Assembly: GCF_018138715.1 (NCBI RefSeq)
Contig: NZ_JAGSHX010000006.1
Span: forward strand, 930,001 to 994,000
Reading direction: 5' to 3'
Source of the DNA: Streptomyces asiaticus
GTDB taxonomy: Bacteria; Actinomycetota; Actinomycetes; Streptomycetales; Streptomycetaceae
Length of the DNA stretch: 64,000 nt
The stretch's first letter is position 1; each line of letters begins with the position of its first letter. Below are positions 1 to 8,831 of the stretch, one piece after another. The translations under genes were made by a program, and so were the position numbers. The notes beneath the pieces were generated by a model. The model searched no databases, was not told where the DNA came from, and saw only the letters and a list, made by a program, of their open reading frames with translations.

Positions 1-180
1 GCCCCGCCGCTCGGCGATGTAGCGCGCGGCGGCCTCGGCGGTGGCCAGGCGTTGCGGATCGATGTCGTGCAGGGCGATCCGCGCGGTCTTCAGCTCCGGG
101 AAGGCGAAGAGATCCGCCAGCAGGCCCTGGGTGAAGACGACGCTTCCCGCGCCGATCAGCACGATCTTGGGGTTGATCAT
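1..180 (-). CDS. Glycoside hydrolase family 4 (NAD-dependent), N-terminal part only
   Basis: The first 60 codons of a gene that runs off the left window edge. The product begins MINPKIVLIGAGSVVFTQG, a Rossmann dinucleotide-binding start (GAGSVVF) typical of GH4 alpha-galactosidases and 6-phospho-glucosidases. It continues with ALHDIDPQRL, where the acidic residue after the second strand would bind the NAD ribose. GH4 enzymes cleave glycosides by an NAD- and metal-dependent redox mechanism in the cytoplasm. It is the last visible gene of a minus-strand sugar operon and overlaps the kinase gene by 4 bp (ATGA), so the two are probably translationally coupled. The substrate cannot be told from this fragment. 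Confidence 0.85.
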   Translation of the reverse strand, partial: MINPKIVLIGAGSVVFTQGLLADLFAFPELKTARIALHDIDPQRLATAEAAARYIAERRG

Positions 181-1133
181 GACGGGAGGTCTCCGTTGGC
201 GGTGAGGTGGGTGAGGGCTTCGTCCCAGGTGGGCTGGGCGGTGGTGCCGCCCGCGGCGCGGGTGGACAGCGCACCGCAGGCGGCGGCGAGGTCGAGCGCC
301 TCGGCGATCGGCCGGCCCGTGAGCCGTCCGGCGAGGAAGCCCGCGTTGAAGCTGTCGCCCGCGCCGACGGCGTCCTGGGGTGTGACACGGATCCCGGCGG
401 TGGTGTGCAGGGTCCGGCCGTCGTGGCACAGGGCGCCGTCCGCCCCGTTCTTGACGGCCACCAGCGGGACCTGCCGCGCGAGCACTTCGGCGGCCGCCAC
501 GACGGATGTGCCGTCGGTGCCGGCCAGCCGGTGGGCCTCGGCGGCGTTGGGCAGCAGGAGGTCGGTCCGGGCGAGGACGGGCGCCAGCGCGGCGGGGTCC
601 CATCGGCCCGAGGGGTCGTCGTTGGTGTCCAGCGAGGTGGTGGCGCCCGCCGCGCGGGCGGTGTCGAACAGGTCCGGCAGATCGGCGGCGAGCCCCGGCA
701 TGAGGAAGAAGGACGCGGCGTGGAGATGCCGGGCCGAGGTCAGCAGGTGTGGGGGGATGTCGCGGCCCGAGGTGGCGGCGAGGGTGCCCGGCGCGGTGAG
801 GATGGCCCGGTCGTCCCCGCGGGTCACGATGACCGTGAGCGGTGTCGGCAGGCCGCCGTCCAGGTGCAGTCCACTGACGTCGACGCCGTGCGCCGCGAGC
901 CGGTCGCGCATGTAGTGTCCGGCGCCGTCGTCCCCGACGCGTCCGGCGAAGGCCACGCGCAGCCCCAGCCGGGCGGCGCCGCACGCGGTGATCGCGGCGG
1001 ATCCGCCGAGGGTGAGCGCGCCGCTGTCGACGAGCTGTTCGCGCTGGCCGAAGGCGAGCGCGGTGTCGAGCGGTCCGACGATGACGTCCGGGTTGGCGTC
1101 CCCGATGACGAGCAGGTCGAAGGTGGGTGGCAT
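177..1133 (-). CDS. PfkB-family carbohydrate kinase
   Basis: A 318-residue ribokinase-like sugar kinase, full length for the family. It opens with DLLVIGDANPDVIVGP and has the glycine-rich N-terminal segment LTLGGSAAITA. The family signature DAVGAGDSFNAGFLAG lies near residue 260, and its GAGD contains the catalytic Asp and the anion hole. It probably phosphorylates, in the cytoplasm, a sugar brought in by the ABC transporter encoded just upstream and released by the GH4 enzyme downstream. Its order in the operon (binding protein, two permeases, kinase, GH4) supports this. The exact sugar is not deducible. Confidence 0.9.
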   Translation of the reverse strand: MPPTFDLLVIGDANPDVIVGPLDTALAFGQREQLVDSGALTLGGSAAITACGAARLGLRVAFAGRVGDDGAGHYMRDRLAAHGVDVSGLHLDGGLPTPLTVIVTRGDDRAILTAPGTLAATSGRDIPPHLLTSARHLHAASFFLMPGLAADLPDLFDTARAAGATTSLDTNDDPSGRWDPAALAPVLARTDLLLPNAAEAHRLAGTDGTSVVAAAEVLARQVPLVAVKNGADGALCHDGRTLHTTAGIRVTPQDAVGAGDSFNAGFLAGRLTGRPIAEALDLAAACGALSTRAAGGTTAQPTWDEALTHLTANGDLPS

Positions 1134-1173
1134 ACGGGTTCCTGAAGGGTGAGGGAGGGCTGGGCGGTGCCGG

Positions 1174-2019
1174 TCAGCCCTTGAGGCCGGTGGAGGTGAT
1201 CGACCGGACGAAGGTCTTCTGGGCGGCGAGGAAGGCGAGCAGCACCGGCAGGACGGTGATGACGTTCCCCGCCATCACGGCCGACCACTGGGTGTGGTGC
1301 TGCCCCCGGAAGGTGGTCAGACCCAGCTGGAGGGTGTAGTTGGCGTCGTGGTTCAGCGCGATGAGCGGCCAGGACAGGTCGTTCCAGGTGGTGAGGAAGG
1401 TCAGGACGGCGACCGTGCTCAGCGCCGGGCGGGACAGCGGGACGACGATCTGGAACAGCACCCGCAGCCGCGAACACCCGTCGATCCAGGCGGCCTCCTC
1501 CAGCTCCCGGGGCAGGGAGAGGAAGAACTGCCGCAGCAGGAACACCGCGAACGGCGTCACCAGCGACGGCACGATCAGCGCCCCGAGGGTGTCGACGAGC
1601 CCCAGCTTCCGCATCACCAGGAACGTCGGGATCATCGTCAGCTGGAACGGGATGGCCATGGTGGCCAGCATCAGCACCAGCAGCACCCGGGACCCGCCGA
1701 ACCGCATCCGGGCGAAGGCGTAGCCGCCCAGCGTCCCCAGCAGCAGATTGGACACGACCGCGACCGCCGAGACGATCAGGGAGTTGGCGAACCAGCGCGG
1801 GAACATCGCGTTGCCGAGCACGAAGCGGTAGCCGCCCAGGTGGATTCCGGAGGGCCAGAGCGCGGGCGGGAAGCGGTTGATCTCCGCGTCGCTCATCACC
1901 GAGCTGAGCCCCAGCCAGATCAGTGGTACGGCGAAGAGCAGCGCCAGTGGCGCGAGCAGCAGATGCCACGGGCTGAACGGCAGCCGCGGCCACCGCCGTG
2001 AGGAGGACCGATCCGTCAT
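1174..2019 (-). CDS. Sugar ABC transporter permease, MalG type
   Basis: A 281-residue inner-membrane permease of the carbohydrate uptake family. About six hydrophobic segments are visible, starting with the one around residues 15-40. The EAA loop, which contacts the ATPase, reads ELEEAAWIDGCSRLRVLF. The ATG at 2019 overlaps the stop of the upstream permease by 4 bp, which fixes the start; the open frame upstream of it is only the other permease read out of phase. It forms a heterodimer with the product of the 2016-2966 gene. No ATPase gene lies in the operon, as is usual in Streptomyces, where a shared MsiK-type ATPase serves many such systems. Confidence 0.92.
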   Translation of the reverse strand: MTDRSSSRRWPRLPFSPWHLLLAPLALLFAVPLIWLGLSSVMSDAEINRFPPALWPSGIHLGGYRFVLGNAMFPRWFANSLIVSAVAVVSNLLLGTLGGYAFARMRFGGSRVLLVLMLATMAIPFQLTMIPTFLVMRKLGLVDTLGALIVPSLVTPFAVFLLRQFFLSLPRELEEAAWIDGCSRLRVLFQIVVPLSRPALSTVAVLTFLTTWNDLSWPLIALNHDANYTLQLGLTTFRGQHHTQWSAVMAGNVITVLPVLLAFLAAQKTFVRSITSTGLKG

Positions 2020-2966
2020 GACGTGGCTCCCTCGATGCGGTGGTCGCCACGGCGCCGGACCAGCCGCAGCGCCGCGGCGGCCACCAGCAGGGCGACGCCG
2101 AGGACGTAGGCCGCGGCGGCCCCGTAACCGGCGGTGAAGTTGCGGAACGCCTGCTCCCAGACGAAGTAGACGATCACGGTGGTGGACCCGAGCGGACCGC
2201 CCTTCGTCGTCACGTACACCAGGTCGAAGACCTGTAGGGCGCTGATCGTCTGCCAGAGCAGCAGGAACACGCTGACCGGCGCGATGGTGGGCAGGGTGAC
2301 ATGGCGCAGCACATGACGGCGTTCCGCGCCGTCCAGGGTGGCGGCCTCGGTGAGCTCGCGGGGCACGTCCTGGAGGGCCGCCAGGTAGATGACGACGCAG
2401 AAGCCGGTGCCGCTCCACAGCGAGATGCCCACCAGGACCAGCAGCGCCTGGCCCGGGTCGGACAGGAAGCCCTGCGGGGAGACTCCGAGGCGGTGCAGCA
2501 GCGAGTTGGCCGCGCCGAACTCCGGGTCGAGGATGAAGGAGAACAGCACGCCCTGGGCGGCGGCCGAGACCACGAACGGCACGAAGAGCAGCGTGCGGTA
2601 CAGACCGGCGAACCTGATCCGGCGGTTGAGGACCAGCGCGAGCACCAGCCCCAGACCGATGCTCAGCGGTACGTACAGCGCCGTGTACTCCAGGGTGTTG
2701 CGCACGGCCTGGCCGAACTGCGGATCGTCGGCCAGCTGGCGGTAGTTGTCCCAGCCCACCCAGACGCTCGGGGTGAGGAGGTCGCTGTACTGGAACGACA
2801 GCAGCAGGGACCACAGGACGGGGATGACGCTCAGGCCCAGGATGACCAGGACGGAGGGGAGGACGAACGCCCAGGCGGTGGCGGCCTCCTGGCGGCCTCT
2901 GCGGCGTGCGGGACGGGCCGGTGTGCGGGGCGCCGGACGGGTGATGGGGGTGGGCAGACGGGACAT
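2016..2966 (-). CDS. Sugar ABC transporter permease, MalF type
   Basis: A 316-residue integral membrane protein and partner of the following permease. An Arg-rich cytoplasmic N-terminus (residues 1-28) precedes the first membrane span (around 30-55). The EAA motif region reads ELTEAATLDGAERRHVL. It lies 9 bp downstream of the binding-protein gene and overlaps the next permease by 4 bp, so the three are one transcription unit for sugar uptake. Confidence 0.92.
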   Translation of the reverse strand: MSRLPTPITRPAPRTPARPARRRGRQEAATAWAFVLPSVLVILGLSVIPVLWSLLLSFQYSDLLTPSVWVGWDNYRQLADDPQFGQAVRNTLEYTALYVPLSIGLGLVLALVLNRRIRFAGLYRTLLFVPFVVSAAAQGVLFSFILDPEFGAANSLLHRLGVSPQGFLSDPGQALLVLVGISLWSGTGFCVVIYLAALQDVPRELTEAATLDGAERRHVLRHVTLPTIAPVSVFLLLWQTISALQVFDLVYVTTKGGPLGSTTVIVYFVWEQAFRNFTAGYGAAAAYVLGVALLVAAAALRLVRRRGDHRIEGATS

Positions 2967-2975
2967 GGGAGCTCC

Positions 2976-4319
2976 TCAACGCACCTTCGCGATGGCCGCG
3001 TCGGCCTCGTCGGCGCACCGCCGCAGGGCCTTCTCCGGTGTGCTCCTGCCGAGCAGGACGGCGGTGATGGCCTCGCCGAACGGCATGGAGATCTTGGGGT
3101 AGGCCCGGTCGACGGGCCGTACCCGGGCGGTCTCCAGCACCTCGGTGAACACCGGCAGACCGGGCACCTCGGCCGCGTACGCCCGCCACTGCGGACGGCG
3201 CTCGGCCGGCCGGCTCTGCGGCAGGCTGCCGACCTGGGTGTCCCACAGATACCCCTGCTCGGGCTCCATGAGCCAGCCGACGAACGTACGGGCGGCCGTC
3301 AGCCGCGCGGAGCCGTTGTCGAACACGCTCCAGGTGTCGGGGCCGGAGATGGTGACCGACCTGCCGTGGAAACTGGGCAGCGGTACGACCTGATAGTCGA
3401 TCTTCGCCTGGCGGATGTCGGGCAGCTGCCAGGGGCCGGTGGCGACCATGCCCAGCCGGCCGGCGGCGAACGCCTGGTACATCTGCTCACCACCGGGTTT
3501 GGGATCGACGTAGACACTCCTGTCCTTGGCGAGTGCCGCGAGCACCTCGAGGGACCGGACCCCGGGTTCACCAGCGAACCCGATCTCCCGCTTGCCCTCG
3601 GCGATGACCTCGCCACCCAGATCCCAGATCATGGGCCACATCCGCCACACCGTGTCCTCGTCGCCCGCGGCGGGCCAGCCGGTGCCGAACGTGCCCCTGC
3701 CGCGGTCGGTCAGCTTCCTGGCCGTCTCGAGGAACTCCGGCCACGTCCAGCCGGGGCCGGGCAGCTCCACCCCGGCCCGACGGAAGAGGGCCTTGTTGCA
3801 CACCACGGCGAGCGAGTCCAGCACCGCGGGCACCGCACGGACCACACCGTCGACCGTGACGCCCTCCCGGGCGGCGGGCCAGTACTGCTTCCACGGCACC
3901 TGCCCCGATTCCACGACCGTCGTCAGATCCGCCAGCTGGGGGCTTCTGGCGACGCTGGCCAGGTCGGAGCCGAAGATGTAGGCGACATCGGGCGGCGATC
4001 CGGCGACGAGACCGGCCATCACCTTCTGGAGCATGTCGTCCGCCAGCACGCCGCCGCTCAGGTCAATCCGTATCTTCGGGTGGCTACGGTGGAAGTCGGC
4101 CACGAGCCGCTTGACCGCTCGCAGGGCGGTACTGGTCTGCCCGTGCCACACCTCGATGTGCACGGTTCCGTGGGAATCCACCCCCAGGCCCGTCCCGCAT
4201 CCCGCCACGGTGGCGCCCATGGCGCCGGTGAGCGCCATCGCCCCGCCGCCGCGCAGCAGGCCACGCCGGGACGGACCGCCGCGCACAGGAGGAGGGATAC
4301 GCGAACGGTTCAGGCTCAT
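2976..4319 (-). CDS. Extracellular sugar-binding lipoprotein of ABC transporter
   Basis: A 447-residue family 1 solute-binding protein. The start at 4319 is chosen because a GGAG sits 9 nt upstream and because a signal sequence follows at once: a twin-arginine-like RRGLL, a hydrophobic stretch, and a lipobox-like TVAGC whose Cys would be lipidated. The mature part opens HIEVWHGQTS, typical of the class, and contains MVATGPWQLP and TISGPDTWSVF. It captures a sugar or oligosaccharide outside the membrane for the two downstream permeases. The open frame extends 43 codons further up to 4448, but that part lacks a signal-peptide character. Confidence 0.9.
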   Translation of the reverse strand: MSLNRSRIPPPVRGGPSRRGLLRGGGAMALTGAMGATVAGCGTGLGVDSHGTVHIEVWHGQTSTALRAVKRLVADFHRSHPKIRIDLSGGVLADDMLQKVMAGLVAGSPPDVAYIFGSDLASVARSPQLADLTTVVESGQVPWKQYWPAAREGVTVDGVVRAVPAVLDSLAVVCNKALFRRAGVELPGPGWTWPEFLETARKLTDRGRGTFGTGWPAAGDEDTVWRMWPMIWDLGGEVIAEGKREIGFAGEPGVRSLEVLAALAKDRSVYVDPKPGGEQMYQAFAAGRLGMVATGPWQLPDIRQAKIDYQVVPLPSFHGRSVTISGPDTWSVFDNGSARLTAARTFVGWLMEPEQGYLWDTQVGSLPQSRPAERRPQWRAYAAEVPGLPVFTEVLETARVRPVDRAYPKISMPFGEAITAVLLGRSTPEKALRRCADEADAAIAKVR

Positions 4320-4461
4320 CGCTGAGAGCTCCATGATCCGAGGGCACGGCCCCGCCTCGGTCACGGACAGCGACCTGGCGACTCGGGCCGGACTCACGGC
4401 GGAGCCGCATACCGGCTGGGCGTACCTCTGCCGCCGAGGATTCGACATCGGCGTGCCAGGG

Positions 4462-4490
4462 AGTAAACCGATCAGACCGAATCACGTCAA
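4462..4490 (-). promoter_or_regulatory. Candidate promoter of the sugar ABC operon
   Basis: On the minus strand TTGACG (4485-4490) is followed after 17 nt by TTTACT (4462-4467). This resembles a HrdB-type promoter. It would give a leader of roughly 135 nt before the binding-protein start at 4319. No clear LacI- or ROK-type palindrome was recognised beside it. Confidence 0.4.
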
Positions 4491-4585
4491 GAGCGTGAAA
4501 CTGTTCAGTGTTGGCTTTGAACGCGCACAAGCAATCAGCGAGTGGACGTTCTTGGGCGGGCATCGCACCCGGAAACGGGCATATC
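4491..4585. other. Intergenic stretch without a recognised gene
   Basis: The 4320-4624 gap separates the sugar operon from the conservon. Apart from the candidate promoter at 4462-4490 and the hairpin at 4586-4617, no convincing gene or operator was recognised in it. Confidence 0.4.
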
Positions 4586-4617
4586 GCCGCGCGGGGACCT
4601 GTCGGTTCCCGCGCGGC
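4586..4617 (-). terminator. Hairpin terminator of the conservon operon
   Basis: Inverted repeat GCCGCGCGGG (4586-4595) and CCCGCGCGGC (4608-4617) with a 12-nt loop, 8 bp beyond the cvnC stop. It is a strong GC hairpin without a T-run, as is common in Streptomyces. Confidence 0.6.
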
Positions 4618-4624
4618 GAGCTCG

Positions 4625-5239
4625 CTAGATCCGCCGAAGCCCCACCAGCACGCGCTCCATCAGGGAGACGTCCGGTACGTCGCCCTCCGTGGAAGCCGTC
4701 CGGTGGACGGTGATCAGGCCGTGCTCGGCCATGTCGCCGAGCAGGACCTTGGCCACCCCCAGTGGCACCGAGAGCATGGCCGCCACCTCGGCCACCGACC
4801 GCGGCTCCTGGCACAGCGCGATCACCGGGCGGTGGTCCGCCTGGAGGGTGTCCATCGAGCGGTGGCCCAGCTCGGTGGTGGTCACCAGGGTCTCGACCTC
4901 GAAGTGATGGTCGGACCTGGTCCGGCCGCCCGTCCACGAGTAGGCGCGGACCAGCGAGGCCGGGCCCTGGCTCCCGTCGTGCTCCGCGTCCCAGACGCCC
5001 GACCGCTCCGGCTCCGACGACCCCCGAGGGGAGGTTCCCCCGGGCTCCTCGGGCCGGGCATGCCCGCCCCGGCGGCCGGACCGGGCGCCCTCCGGCGCCC
5101 CGTCGGACCGGGGTGGCTTCCGCCCGCGTCGCCCTTTGCCGAAGCTGAAGGCATTGAGCACGTCGGCGAAGGTCTGTTCGTCCTCCGCCCCCTGTTCTCT
5201 CCCAGGTCCCCGCCCAGAAGGGCCTTCACCGGTGCTCAT
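4625..5239 (-). CDS. cvnC: DUF742 protein of a conservon (CvnC)
   Basis: A 204-residue protein with a polar Gly/Arg/Pro-rich first 90 residues and a C-terminal DUF742 winged-helix-like domain. The family hallmarks are VRAYSWTGGRTRS, FEVETLVTTTE, SVAEVAAMLSVPLGVAKVLL and the end SLMERVLVGLRRI. In conservons this protein works with a nitrate-sensor-like kinase, a Roadblock protein and a small GTPase near the membrane. It lies 16 bp downstream of cvnB and ends the operon: no GTPase gene (cvnD) follows before the terminator, which is unusual. Confidence 0.9.
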   Translation of the reverse strand: MSTGEGPSGRGPGREQGAEDEQTFADVLNAFSFGKGRRGRKPPRSDGAPEGARSGRRGGHARPEEPGGTSPRGSSEPERSGVWDAEHDGSQGPASLVRAYSWTGGRTRSDHHFEVETLVTTTELGHRSMDTLQADHRPVIALCQEPRSVAEVAAMLSVPLGVAKVLLGDMAEHGLITVHRTASTEGDVPDVSLMERVLVGLRRI

Positions 5240-5255
5240 CTTCTCCCCGTCCGGC

Positions 5256-5705
5256 CTATTGGGCTGCTGTCCGCTTTATGCCCCGAAGGTGCAATTCCTG
5301 GAGCTCGGCGCGGAGTTCCGGAGTCAGCATCTCGCCGACCTGATCGACCAGTACCGTCATCTCGTACGCCACCTGACCGATTTCGCAGTCCGGCGCCGCC
5401 AGCACCACGAGGCACGAGCCGTCCTTGATCGACATCAGGAGCATGTTCCCGAGCTCCATCTGAATGACGGAGGACCGCACATCACCGGTGTCCATGCACT
5501 CGGCAGCGCCCTGGATCAGGCTGATGGCCCCGGCGGCAATGGTGGCGACCTGCTCGGCCCGATCGGCCGCCAGCCCTTCCGACGCGGTGAGCAACAGCCC
5601 GTCGGCCGAGACCACCACGGCGCATGCCACATTGGGCACACGCTCGGTGAAGTTGGTGACCAGCCATCCGAACTGGCTCACCTCCCGCAGCTGGGGTGAG
5701 GTCAT
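5256..5705 (-). CDS. cvnB: Roadblock/LC7 domain protein of a conservon (CvnB)
   Basis: A 149-residue Roadblock/LC7-fold protein of normal length. It opens LREVSQFGWLVTNFTERVP and then has the core VACAVVVSADGLLLTASEGL and GNMLLMSIKDGSCLVVLAA. Such proteins dimerise and act as regulators of small GTPases and partners of the conservon kinase. It sits 30 bp after cvnA and 16 bp before cvnC on the same strand, so it is in one operon. Confidence 0.93.
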   Translation of the reverse strand: MTSPQLREVSQFGWLVTNFTERVPNVACAVVVSADGLLLTASEGLAADRAEQVATIAAGAISLIQGAAECMDTGDVRSSVIQMELGNMLLMSIKDGSCLVVLAAPDCEIGQVAYEMTVLVDQVGEMLTPELRAELQELHLRGIKRTAAQ

Positions 5706-5735
5706 GGGTTCTTCCTGTCCATCTTCGCTGAGACC

Positions 5736-8540
5736 TTATGTCTCGTCGCGTCCGTCGGGCTGAGCCCGCCGGATGCCCGACTGGTAATTGCTGAGGAACG
5801 AATGGGTGCGGCCGGCGTTCCGCCGCGCGGCGGCCTCGTCCGCGGTGGCGCGCGGCGCGGACCGCTCTCCGGTGGCGCGCGGCTTCTCCCGGTCCGCCGC
5901 CTGGCCCTGGCGCGGCACCCGCCGGGGCAGCCCGGCCTGGGTGACGCCGCCCGCCTCCGCGGCGCCGGGCCGCTCGTGGACGATCTGGCCGGGCTCGTCC
6001 GCGGGGTCCGGCCGGCTCTCGTCGGGCGGCTCCTCGTCGTGGGAGCCCTCCGGTGCCGTCTCGGGCGACGCGAACCATGGCGAGGGGGCGTCATCCGGGA
6101 CGGTCGGACGCGAACGCTGCGGGGGCACCATGGGCTGCCCCGGCGGCTGTGCGGTACGGCGGTCCGCGGGCGTTCCGCCGTCGCCGGGCAGGGCGCCGCT
6201 CTTCTCCGGTGCGCCGTCGTCGACCGGGGCGCCCTCGCCGACCGGGGTGGGACGGCCCGGCTTGGTGGGGTGACCTGGCGTGGCCGGGTGGCCTGGCTTT
6301 ACGGGGTTCCGGCGCGGCAGTCCGCCGGTCTGCTGGGGATCCGTGAACACCCGCGAGGAGCCGGGGCGGGTCGGCAGGGAGCGGCCCGTGTGCTCGGACG
6401 CGGCCGGGGCATCACCGGTGCGCAGCGAGCGGGGGGCGTCGGGCACGCGGCGCGGCAGGGGCGCCGCCGGGGCGCCGCCGAGCTCACGGTGCGGCCGCGC
6501 CGGCTCGGACGTCCTGGCGGAGGTCTTCCGGACGGGCAGCGAGCTCTCCCGGCCCGCGATAGCGGGCTTGTCACCGAGCATCAGCCTGGCCGGTACGAGC
6601 ACACCCGCGCGCAGCCCGCCACCGGTGTCCCGCTCCGAGATCAGCTCCACGGTGACGCCGTGGCGACGGGCCAGCCGACCGACGACGGTCAGGCCCATCT
6701 GCCGGGACGTAGGTACCTCCACGGATGCGTCCCCCGCTACGCGCCGATGAGCCTTGGCCAATTCGGCACCGCTCATCCCAAATCCCTCGTCGCGGACCTC
6801 GATCAGTGCGGAACCGTCCAGCTGAAGTGTATTGCTGACGGTCACCTGGGTCTCCGGCGGGGAGAACGCGGTGGCGTTGTCCAGCAGCTCAGCGATCATT
6901 CGCGCCAGGTCACCGGCAGCGTACCCGATCACCTCGGCGGTGGGAACGGGCTCCACCACCACCCGGCGGTAGTGCTCGATCTCGGAGACCGCGGCGCGCA
7001 GCACACTGTCCAGCTGCACCCGCTGCTCGGAGGGGCGGACGGGGGTGCTGCCGCACAGGACCATCAGGTTCTCGTTGTTGCGGCGCATTCGGGTCGCCAG
7101 GTGGTCCAGCTTGAAGAGGCTGGCCAGCTGGTCCGGGTCCTCTTCGTGCGATTCGAGCTGCTCCATCAGGCGCAGCAGCCGGTCCACCAGGCTCTGGCTG
7201 CGCCGGGAGAGGTTGACCAGGGTGTCGCGCAGGTCGCCGCGGAGCGCGGCCTGTTCGGCGGCCAGCCGCACGGCCTGACCGTGCACCGCGTCGAACGCCC
7301 TCGCGAGCTGCCCGAACTCCTCGGTGGTGTGGACCGGTACGGCGCTGATCGAGGTGCTGGACGCCTCGCCCTCACGGATGCTGGACACCGCCTCCGGGAG
7401 CCGGTGCTCGGCCACGTCGAGCGCGGTGGAGCGCAGCACGGTCAGCGACCGCAGCAGATGGCGGGCGATGGCGATGCCGATGGCGAAGGCGAGCAGGAGC
7501 ACGGCGAAGAGCAGCACCGACTCCGCACCGGCCCGGTCGCTGGTCTCGTCCTGGAGCTTGGCGGAGGTCGCGCGGAGCCGTTCGGCCAGTCGCTTCTCCA
7601 CCGTGTTGATGAGGCTTCCCTGCGCCTCCGAACTGCGGTGCCAGGTGTGGTCGGAGAACGGCGGGGCGTCGGCGGAGTTCTGCCCGGCGTGCAGCGAGCC
7701 CGCCTGGGACAGCACGGCGTCCAGCAGCTTGGTGCGCCGTTCGACCTCCGGGCCGGTGACCGTGCGGTCGTAGGCGCGCTGGTCCGCCGCGGTGGCCACG
7801 GCGCGGAAGTCGCTCAGCTTGTCCCGCATGCGGATGTCGGACTCCTGGAGCGCCCTGATGAGTTTGGGGTCCTCCAGCCTGCCGGGCTCGGGCGCCGCCA
7901 TGACGATCACATGCTGGAGGTGGACCTGCTCCTGGACCATCTCCAGGTCGTACAGCGCGCTGGCCGGTCCGGACAGCTGAGCGTCACCGAATCCGCTGCC
8001 CAGCGCCTGGTCCAGGTCGAGCAGGCTGTTGATGACCTTGCTGTACTCGGTCACCGCGGTCCATGAGCCCAGGTCCTTGGACGTCACCCGCTTGCGCAGA
8101 TCGGGCAGTCCCTCCAGGAGCTTGGAGGCGTCGCGGTAGCGGTTGGCCGAGACCCCCTTCAGCCCGTGGGTGCGCTGCGTGGTGCGGATGACGGCGGCCT
8201 GAGCGCGGTCCACGCGCCGGGTCTGCTGCCGGAGCATGGCCGGATCGGCGGATCCACCGCCGCTCAGCCGCTCGGCCGACAGGGTGCGCTCCATCTGCAG
8301 ATCGCCGATCAACGGCCTCAGCCCGGCGCGCAGCTTGACCAGCCGCTGCACGTCCGCGTACGTGTTGGCGCGCTCGACGTCGCGCTGGATCTGCACGACG
8401 CCCAAGGCCACGGCGAGCAGAGCGGGCACCACCAGAACGGCGCCCAGCTTCACCGGCAGCCGCCAGTTGCGCCACTCCACGACGCCGGCCCACCACGACG
8501 CCGAGCGGTCGCGCGCGGCCGCATGCCTGCCCGGGGTCAT
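5736..8540 (-). CDS. cvnA: Nitrate/nitrite-sensor-like histidine kinase of a conservon (CvnA)
   Basis: A 934-residue membrane sensor kinase. A first membrane span lies near residues 32-52, followed by a long extracytoplasmic NIT-like helical domain. A second span lies near 345-368 (SVLLFAVLLLAFAIGIAIA), then a HAMP region and a dimerisation helix pair around 430-480. The HATPase domain shows the N box ELLDNATAFSPP and the G box VRDEGFGMS. No canonical phospho-acceptor His motif is obvious, as in other CvnA proteins. The last 250 residues are a Pro/Arg-rich, probably disordered tail. It presumably senses an external signal and passes it to the Roadblock and DUF742 partners. Confidence 0.92.
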   Translation of the reverse strand: MTPGRHAAARDRSASWWAGVVEWRNWRLPVKLGAVLVVPALLAVALGVVQIQRDVERANTYADVQRLVKLRAGLRPLIGDLQMERTLSAERLSGGGSADPAMLRQQTRRVDRAQAAVIRTTQRTHGLKGVSANRYRDASKLLEGLPDLRKRVTSKDLGSWTAVTEYSKVINSLLDLDQALGSGFGDAQLSGPASALYDLEMVQEQVHLQHVIVMAAPEPGRLEDPKLIRALQESDIRMRDKLSDFRAVATAADQRAYDRTVTGPEVERRTKLLDAVLSQAGSLHAGQNSADAPPFSDHTWHRSSEAQGSLINTVEKRLAERLRATSAKLQDETSDRAGAESVLLFAVLLLAFAIGIAIARHLLRSLTVLRSTALDVAEHRLPEAVSSIREGEASSTSISAVPVHTTEEFGQLARAFDAVHGQAVRLAAEQAALRGDLRDTLVNLSRRSQSLVDRLLRLMEQLESHEEDPDQLASLFKLDHLATRMRRNNENLMVLCGSTPVRPSEQRVQLDSVLRAAVSEIEHYRRVVVEPVPTAEVIGYAAGDLARMIAELLDNATAFSPPETQVTVSNTLQLDGSALIEVRDEGFGMSGAELAKAHRRVAGDASVEVPTSRQMGLTVVGRLARRHGVTVELISERDTGGGLRAGVLVPARLMLGDKPAIAGRESSLPVRKTSARTSEPARPHRELGGAPAAPLPRRVPDAPRSLRTGDAPAASEHTGRSLPTRPGSSRVFTDPQQTGGLPRRNPVKPGHPATPGHPTKPGRPTPVGEGAPVDDGAPEKSGALPGDGGTPADRRTAQPPGQPMVPPQRSRPTVPDDAPSPWFASPETAPEGSHDEEPPDESRPDPADEPGQIVHERPGAAEAGGVTQAGLPRRVPRQGQAADREKPRATGERSAPRATADEAAARRNAGRTHSFLSNYQSGIRRAQPDGRDET

Positions 8541-8638
8541 GAGGCGCGCTCCGCGCTCGGACCGGCTTGCCCACAGGGATGTATCACGATGCCGTTTCTC
8601 CTGGGATTTCCCCGGATGGGGAAAGTCGAACGCCCGGC

Positions 8639-8678
8639 GGCGCGCCGCCCCATCGCTTCGGCGATGAGCCGACGCGCC
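8639..8678 (-). terminator. Nested hairpin with TTCG tetraloop
   Basis: The inner stem CATCGC (8651-8656) and GCGATG (8661-8666) closes a TTCG tetraloop. An outer stem GGCGCG (8639-8644) pairs with CGCGCC (8673-8678). It lies just after the small MFS-subunit gene (stop at 8684) and so probably ends that minus-strand operon, insulating it from cvnA. Confidence 0.6.
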
Positions 8679-8683
8679 TGCCT

Positions 8684-8827
8684 TTACTCGAACAACTTGC
8701 TACTTTTCTCCGCCAGTTGATAGAGGCCGTACAGAAACGGCACCGCCACCCACAGCCATGCCACGACCATCACCACGGGGGAACCCGCCTTGGTCGCGTT
8801 CGACGAAGGGCCGTCTGCGTCAGTCAC
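8684..8827 (-). CDS. MFS transporter small subunit
   Basis: A 47-residue membrane peptide with one hydrophobic span, VVMVVAWLWVAVPFLYGLYQ, and the charged end LAEKSSKLFE. This matches the short partner proteins found after OFA-type MFS carriers in actinomycetes. The GTG at 8827 is chosen because it lies 4 bp after the stop of the MFS gene with an AGAGG about 10 nt before it. A longer frame reaches 8911, but its first 28 codons are Arg-rich and overlap the MFS gene. Confidence 0.75.
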   Translation of the reverse strand: MTDADGPSSNATKAGSPVVMVVAWLWVAVPFLYGLYQLAEKSSKLFE

Positions 8828-8831
8828 CGGT

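Noticed and set aside
1174..3246. Long open frame running through both sugar permease genes on the minus strand
   Set aside because: Only the part to 2019 is a permease; the rest is the neighbouring gene read out of phase, a common effect of high GC.
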